A DNA stretch of 16,671 nucleotides, taken from positions 1-16,671 of the forward strand of contig JALXCE010000182.1 of the NCBI GenBank assembly GCA_026991055.1, given 5' to 3'. Numbering within the stretch: position 1 is the stretch's first letter; each line of letters begins with the position of its first letter. The notes under the pieces were generated by a model. It did not search any database, was not told the DNA's origin, and saw only the letters and a program-made list of their open reading frames with translations. The translations under genes and the position numbers were made by a program. This DNA is from Caldifarciminota bacterium (GTDB lineage Bacteria > Hydrothermota > Hydrothermia > B15-G9 > WFZT01). Shown here piece by piece: positions 13,576 to 16,671 of this stretch.

Positions 13576-13812
13576 ATGTGTCTTGGTGTTCCGATGAAGA
13601 TTCTGTCAGTAAATCAGGAATTTGGCACTGCAGAGGCCGAGATTTCGGGATTCAGGCAGCAGATTAGAATTGACCTGCTTGAAGATGTTCGTGAGGGCGA
13701 ATACGTGATTGTGCATGCAGGTTTTGCGATTCAGAAGATAAGCGAAGAGGATGCAAAGAGTACGCTGGAACTTTTAAAGGACATATTTTTCGATGATGAA
13801 ATACCTGAGTGA
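13576..13812 (+). CDS. hypC: Hydrogenase maturation chaperone HypC
   Basis: HypC is a small chaperone that, with HypD, carries the Fe(CN)2CO unit and hands it to the large subunit. The 78-residue protein starts MCLGVPMKI, in which the N-terminal Cys2 (exposed after Met removal) is the essential residue. The rest matches the small beta-barrel of the HypC/HupF family, including GEYVIVHAGFAIQKI, the conserved HxGxA element. The start is preceded by AAGGAGG. The C-terminus overlaps hypD by 20 bases. Only one hypC-type gene is in the window, and no HybG-like second copy is present, so this protein probably serves the Hyb-type enzyme. Confidence 0.96.
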   Translation: MCLGVPMKILSVNQEFGTAEAEISGFRQQIRIDLLEDVREGEYVIVHAGFAIQKISEEDAKSTLELLKDIFFDDEIPE

Positions 13813-14875
13813 ATTCAGAGATAGTAAAGCAGTCAGAGGTCTTGTCGAGGAGATACATGCTATTCCACTGGATCGAAAAGTCAAAATCATGGAGGTCTGC
13901 GGCACTCATACCATGTCAATTCGGAAGTTTGGAATTCACAGGCTTGTGGAAGACGAAGTAGAGCTCATTTCTGGCCCCGGATGCCCTGTTTGTGTTACAC
14001 CGGTCTCCTACATTGATCAGGCTATCATGCTTGCTGAAAGAGACGATGTTATAATTACAACCTTTGGGGATATGCTCCGGGTTCCGGGAACTGAAGGGTC
14101 CCTTGAAGATAGAGGTCGTGATGTAAGGGTTGTTTATTCACCCATTGAGTCCTTGAAGATTGCAGAGGAGAATCCTTCCAAAAAGGTGGTTTTTCTTGCT
14201 GTTGGATTTGAGACAACTGTGCCAACCATAGCAGCCACCATTTCTGAGGCACATCGAAGGGGAATTGATAATTTTTACATTCTGGAAGGGAACAAAATCA
14301 TGCCTCCTGCAATGCGAGCCCTTTTAGATGATAGGAACATGCAAATCGATGGTTTTTTGCTCCCCGGGCATGTATGTACAGTGTCCGGGTATCTCCAGTA
14401 CAGGTTCATTGCTGAAGAATACGGGAGAACCGCTGTGGTCTCAGGCTTTGAGCCGGTGGATATTTTGCTGGCAATTAGAGAAATTCTTCTTATGGTGAAT
14501 AATGGGAAGCGTGAGATCAGGAATTTGTACCCGCGGGCAGTGAGACCTGAGGGGAATAGAAGGGCTATGGAACTGGTCAACAGGATTTTTAAAGAGGCCG
14601 ATGTGGAATGGAGAGGTCTTGGTAACATCCCCGGAAGCGGGCTGGTTTTGAGGGAAGAATTTGAGCGTTTCCGGATTACACAGGTTATAGAGCTTCCGGA
14701 AATAAAGTCAAGGGAACATCCCCTCTGTCTGTGCGGTGAGGTATTGAAGGGAAAGGCAAAGCCTGAGGATTGTAAACTTTTTGGGAAGGGGTGTACACCA
14801 GAACATCCAATAGGTCCATGTATGGTTTCTTCAGAGGGAACCTGCGCCGCCCACTACCGCTACAGGTCTCACTAA
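13793..14875 (+). CDS. hypD: Hydrogenase Fe(CN)2CO assembly protein HypD
   Basis: HypD is the iron-sulfur scaffold on which, with HypC, the active-site iron receives its ligands. Family motifs are CGTHT (36-40), GPGCPVCV (61-68), GFETTVP near 140, the PGHVCTVSGY block near 188, and a C-terminal [4Fe-4S] region with CLCGEVLKG, CKLFGKGCTP and GPCMVSSEGTCAA. The length of 360 residues is normal. Two ATG codons in tandem (13793 and 13796) are possible starts within the hypC 3' end, and either gives the conserved YLSEFRD region. This is the last gene of the hydrogenase operon. The next promoter lies 28 bases after its stop, and no clear hairpin terminator separates them. Confidence 0.97.
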   Translation: MMKYLSEFRDSKAVRGLVEEIHAIPLDRKVKIMEVCGTHTMSIRKFGIHRLVEDEVELISGPGCPVCVTPVSYIDQAIMLAERDDVIITTFGDMLRVPGTEGSLEDRGRDVRVVYSPIESLKIAEENPSKKVVFLAVGFETTVPTIAATISEAHRRGIDNFYILEGNKIMPPAMRALLDDRNMQIDGFLLPGHVCTVSGYLQYRFIAEEYGRTAVVSGFEPVDILLAIREILLMVNNGKREIRNLYPRAVRPEGNRRAMELVNRIFKEADVEWRGLGNIPGSGLVLREEFERFRITQVIELPEIKSREHPLCLCGEVLKGKAKPEDCKLFGKGCTPEHPIGPCMVSSEGTCAAHYRYRSH

Positions 14876-14902
14876 CAAGTAGATGAGCTTTTAAACATTG
14901 TA

Positions 14903-14931
14903 TTTACAGGCTTTCCGGAAACAGTTATAAT
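14903..14931 (+). promoter_or_regulatory. Predicted sigma70-type promoter of rpmB
   Basis: TTTACA (14903-14908), a spacer of 17 bases and a perfect TATAAT (14926-14931) precede rpmB. The transcript would start near 14938, giving a leader of about 29 bases that contains the AAGGAGGT ribosome site at 14952-14959. Confidence 0.75.
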
Positions 14932-14966
14932 AACAGACCAACTTTCAATTCAAGGAGGTTAGTACT

Positions 14967-15152
14967 ATGGCGGCAAGATGCTATATTTGCGGAAAAGGGC
15001 CAATTACCGGGCATCATGTGAGTCATGCTCATAACCTGACCAAAAGAAGATGGAAACCCAACCTTCACAGGGTAACCATTCTTGTTAATGGAAAGAAAAA
15101 GAGGGTGAGAGTCTGCACCAAGTGCCTGCGCAAAGTCCAGAAAGTAGTCTAA
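14967..15152 (+). CDS. rpmB: 50S ribosomal protein L28, zinc-binding type
   Basis: L28 is a structural protein of the large ribosomal subunit. The 61-residue protein has the usual MAARCYICGKGPITGHHVSHAHN start and a strongly basic middle (TKRRWKPNLHRV). Two CxxC pairs, CYIC (5-8) and CTKC near 52-55, form the zinc site of the C-plus form, the ancestral type that zinc-limited bacteria often duplicate without cysteines. The gene has its own promoter and an AAGGAGGT site. The following acetyltransferase gene begins two bases after the stop. It is not flanked by L33, as L28 is in many genomes. Confidence 0.96.
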   Translation: MAARCYICGKGPITGHHVSHAHNLTKRRWKPNLHRVTILVNGKKKRVRVCTKCLRKVQKVV

Positions 15153-15153
15153 A

Positions 15154-16074
15154 ATGGTTGAAATTCGGTCAGCGGAGAATGACCAGGAATTAAATCGAGT
15201 CTTTTACGTTCTTGATAGGGCGTTTAGACGCACAAAGGCAGATTATTTTATCCGAAGAACTACTATTGGTAAGAAAGACTACGATTTCTGGCAAACGCGG
15301 GTACTCGTGTTCAATGGTGAGATTGTCTCTACCATCGAGATTTTCCCGACTCTAATGTGGTTTGAGGGGAAGAAAATCAAAAACGCAGGGATTGGGTCAG
15401 TTGCTACTGACCCTGATTTTCAGGGGAAGGGATTTGGTATAAAAATCGTTGAAGATACAAACAGGTTTGCCAGGGAAAAGGGCTTTCATGTGGCAACCCT
15501 GTTTACGTCAATATTTGATTTTTACGCAAAGGCAGATTATTTCAAGGTCACGTACCCTTTTTACGAGGTGGGGAAAATTTTTAATGTTCCAGAGGATAGG
15601 GAAATAGTTACATTTAGGCCCTATTTTCTCACTGATATAGTGAAAATTCATGAGCAATACAACCGTGAGCTTATTGGACCTGTAGTGAAAGATGAAAGGG
15701 ATTTCATTTTATCCTTCGCTTACTTGAGCGAGGATACTTATCTCTTTTTGGTCTCATTGAGAGAAGGGGTTCCAACGGGCTTTATCAGGGCAAGGGAATT
15801 TAAGAATACCATTGAAGTCCTTGAATTTGCATCACTTGAGCCTGATGCCGACCTTGCGATCTTTATTGATGAAATACGCAAGAGGGCTTTTTATCAAAGG
15901 GTTTTTATAAACCTATCTGATCATGAGAGGGAAAAGATAAAAAGTGTCGAGCTCAAGCCCCGTGGCCATTATTCCATGATGTTTGCATTGCTGGATGAAT
16001 CGATGGGCTCAAGAGAGGAATTCATTGAAAAATTTAGCAGAAAAGGAAATTTCTGGCTTGCTGATCTTTATTGA
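15154..16074 (+). CDS. GNAT-family N-acetyltransferase, two-domain Eis-like layout
   Basis: The 306-residue protein has a GNAT fold in its N-terminal part. The acetyl-CoA binding element is visible as GIGSVATDPDFQGKGFG (about 79-95), matching the V-x-T-x-P-x-x-Q-G-x-G-x-G pattern, and FYAKADYFK (about 126-134) fits the family's F-Y-x-K-x-G-F helix. The C-terminal half (about 150-306) is not a standard GNAT domain and resembles the second domain of Eis-type acetyltransferases, but this is by layout only. The substrate is unknown; it could be a protein, an amine or an aminoglycoside. The start has no strong ribosome site and follows the rpmB stop by one base, so translation is probably coupled. 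No signal peptide or membrane helix is visible. Confidence 0.75.
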   Translation: MVEIRSAENDQELNRVFYVLDRAFRRTKADYFIRRTTIGKKDYDFWQTRVLVFNGEIVSTIEIFPTLMWFEGKKIKNAGIGSVATDPDFQGKGFGIKIVEDTNRFAREKGFHVATLFTSIFDFYAKADYFKVTYPFYEVGKIFNVPEDREIVTFRPYFLTDIVKIHEQYNRELIGPVVKDERDFILSFAYLSEDTYLFLVSLREGVPTGFIRAREFKNTIEVLEFASLEPDADLAIFIDEIRKRAFYQRVFINLSDHEREKIKSVELKPRGHYSMMFALLDESMGSREEFIEKFSRKGNFWLADLY

Positions 16075-16085
16075 AGGAGAGAATT

Positions 16086-16520
16086 ATGGCTGAAGAAAAG
16101 GTTGTAAATGCAGTTGCTAAATGGGCAGGAGGAATGACATTTGTGGCGAAGGCAAATTCCGGGCATGCAGTGATCATGGATGCCAGTGAAGCCGAGGGTG
16201 GAGACGATTCTGCTGCAAGGCCGATGGAACTTCTTCTCATCTCATACGCTGGATGCACGGCAATGGACGTTATTGCTATTTTGAAGAAATTTGGTGTAGT
16301 TCCCGACTCTTTCAGGCTCGAGATTGCTGGAAAGCGCAGGGGAAGGCATCCGAAGTATTATAAGGAAGTTACGCTTAGATACATTCTTGAAGGGAAGAAT
16401 ATTCCAAGGGAGAAGGTAGAGAGGGCTGTTGAGCTATCGCAGACGAAATTTTGCTCTGCAACTCCTATGTTTAAGGCCCTTGCCGAGGTTAATTACGAAA
16501 TAATAATCAATGAAGACTGA
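16086..16520 (+). CDS. OsmC/Ohr-family thiol peroxidase-like protein
   Basis: OsmC-family proteins reduce organic hydroperoxides with two conserved cysteines. Both are visible, Cys57 in YAGCTAMD and Cys123 in KFCSATPM, as are the WAGGMTFVA start and the GKRRGRHPKYYKEVTLRY strand region. The start at 16086 is chosen because AAGGAGAG (16074-16081) lies upstream; the TTG at 16071 would place that site inside the gene. Length is 144 residues. It is the last gene of the rpmB unit. The short form with AEGGDDSAARPMELLL resembles the generic OsmC-like YhfA subgroup rather than Ohr. Peroxide protection of an anaerobe with an oxygen-sensitive hydrogenase would be plausible, but that is inference. Confidence 0.9.
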   Translation: MAEEKVVNAVAKWAGGMTFVAKANSGHAVIMDASEAEGGDDSAARPMELLLISYAGCTAMDVIAILKKFGVVPDSFRLEIAGKRRGRHPKYYKEVTLRYILEGKNIPREKVERAVELSQTKFCSATPMFKALAEVNYEIIINED

Positions 16521-16560
16521 GAGAAGAATTATATGCGAGGAATTTCCCTCTCCCATCCTT

Positions 16561-16587
16561 CCTCTCGCACAAAGTGCGCGGGAGAGG
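16561..16587. repeat. Hairpin with AAA loop after the OsmC gene
   Basis: CCTCTCGCAC (16561-16570) pairs with GTGCG...AGAGG (16574-16587) around AAA (16571-16573), with a 4-base bulge (CGGG, 16579-16582). An outer imperfect pairing, CCCATCC (16552-16558) with GGTGGG (16593-16598), extends it. The core CGCACAAAGTGC is identical to that in the 3' end of hypF. No U-tract follows, so it is not an obvious terminator. Confidence 0.8.
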
Positions 16588-16613
16588 AGAAAGGTGGGGG
16601 CCGCATTTTGACC

Positions 16614-16643
16614 TTGACAGGTTAAAAAAATGGAAATTATAAT
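16614..16643 (+). promoter_or_regulatory. Predicted sigma70-type promoter of the tRNA-Leu gene
   Basis: TTGACA (16614-16619), an 18-base spacer and TATAAT (16638-16643) are both perfect matches to consensus. The transcript would start near 16650, seven bases before the tRNA. Confidence 0.8.
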
Positions 16644-16656
16644 AGGTCATCCATTT

Positions 16657-16671
16657 GCCGAGGTGGCGGAA
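16657..16671 (+). tRNA. Start of a tRNA-Leu gene, cut by the window end
   Basis: The 15 bases GCCGAGGTGGCGGAA match the 5' acceptor stem and D-stem start of bacterial tRNA-Leu genes, which normally continue TTGGTAGACGC. A perfect consensus promoter lies just upstream. The anticodon and 3' end are outside the window, so the isoacceptor is unknown. Confidence 0.8.

Overview
The window is bacterial DNA from an anaerobic or hydrogen-metabolising organism. The evidence is strong Shine-Dalgarno sites of the AAGGAGG type, sigma70-like promoters, a bacterial L28 gene and a tRNA-Leu start. Base composition is moderate and fairly even, apart from GC-rich hairpins. I cannot assign a phylum from the sequence alone.

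Layout. Bases 1-492 hold the tail of a heavy-metal-associated (HMA-like) protein and an IscU/NifU-type Fe-S scaffold, followed by about 300 bases with no convincing gene and one 18-bp hairpin. Bases 798-4096 (minus strand) are a tightly overlapping operon, read cbiM, PDGLE-type small subunit, cbiQ, cbiO, hypE. It is an ECF-type nickel/cobalt importer joined to the HypE hydrogenase maturation factor. A 744-base divergent region (4097-4840) carries a probable leaderless promoter for cbiM and a good promoter for the rightward operon, with several inverted repeats between them. Bases 4841-14875 (plus strand) are a nearly gap-free [NiFe]-hydrogenase operon in the order hybO, hybA, hybB, hybC, hybD-type protease, hypA, hypB, hypF, hypC, hypD. 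Bases 14903-16520 hold rpmB (L28), a GNAT-family acetyltransferase and an OsmC-family protein behind their own promoter. The window ends in a promoter and the first 15 bases of a tRNA-Leu.

How the genes work together. The small subunit has a Tat signal, the ferredoxin subunit also has one, and HybB is a ten-helix membrane protein. This fits a membrane-bound, outward-facing hydrogenase that exchanges electrons with the quinone pool. The importer supplies nickel, HypA and HypB insert it, HypF and HypE make the cyanide ligands, HypC and HypD assemble the Fe(CN)2CO unit, and the HybD-type protease removes the last 15 residues of the large subunit. All six hyp genes are present once: five sit in the structural operon and hypE sits in the divergent nickel-import operon.

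Most unusual signal. The window contains a set of long, near-perfect hairpins, most with a three-base loop (AAA, GAA or TTC). They lie inside hypE (19-bp perfect stem in frame), at the start of the hydrogenase protease gene (20-bp perfect stem), in the last codons of hypF, and before the tRNA-Leu. Two of them share an identical 12-base core. They look like a mobile or self-correcting palindrome family that also enters coding sequence. I found no unknown multi-gene system in the window.
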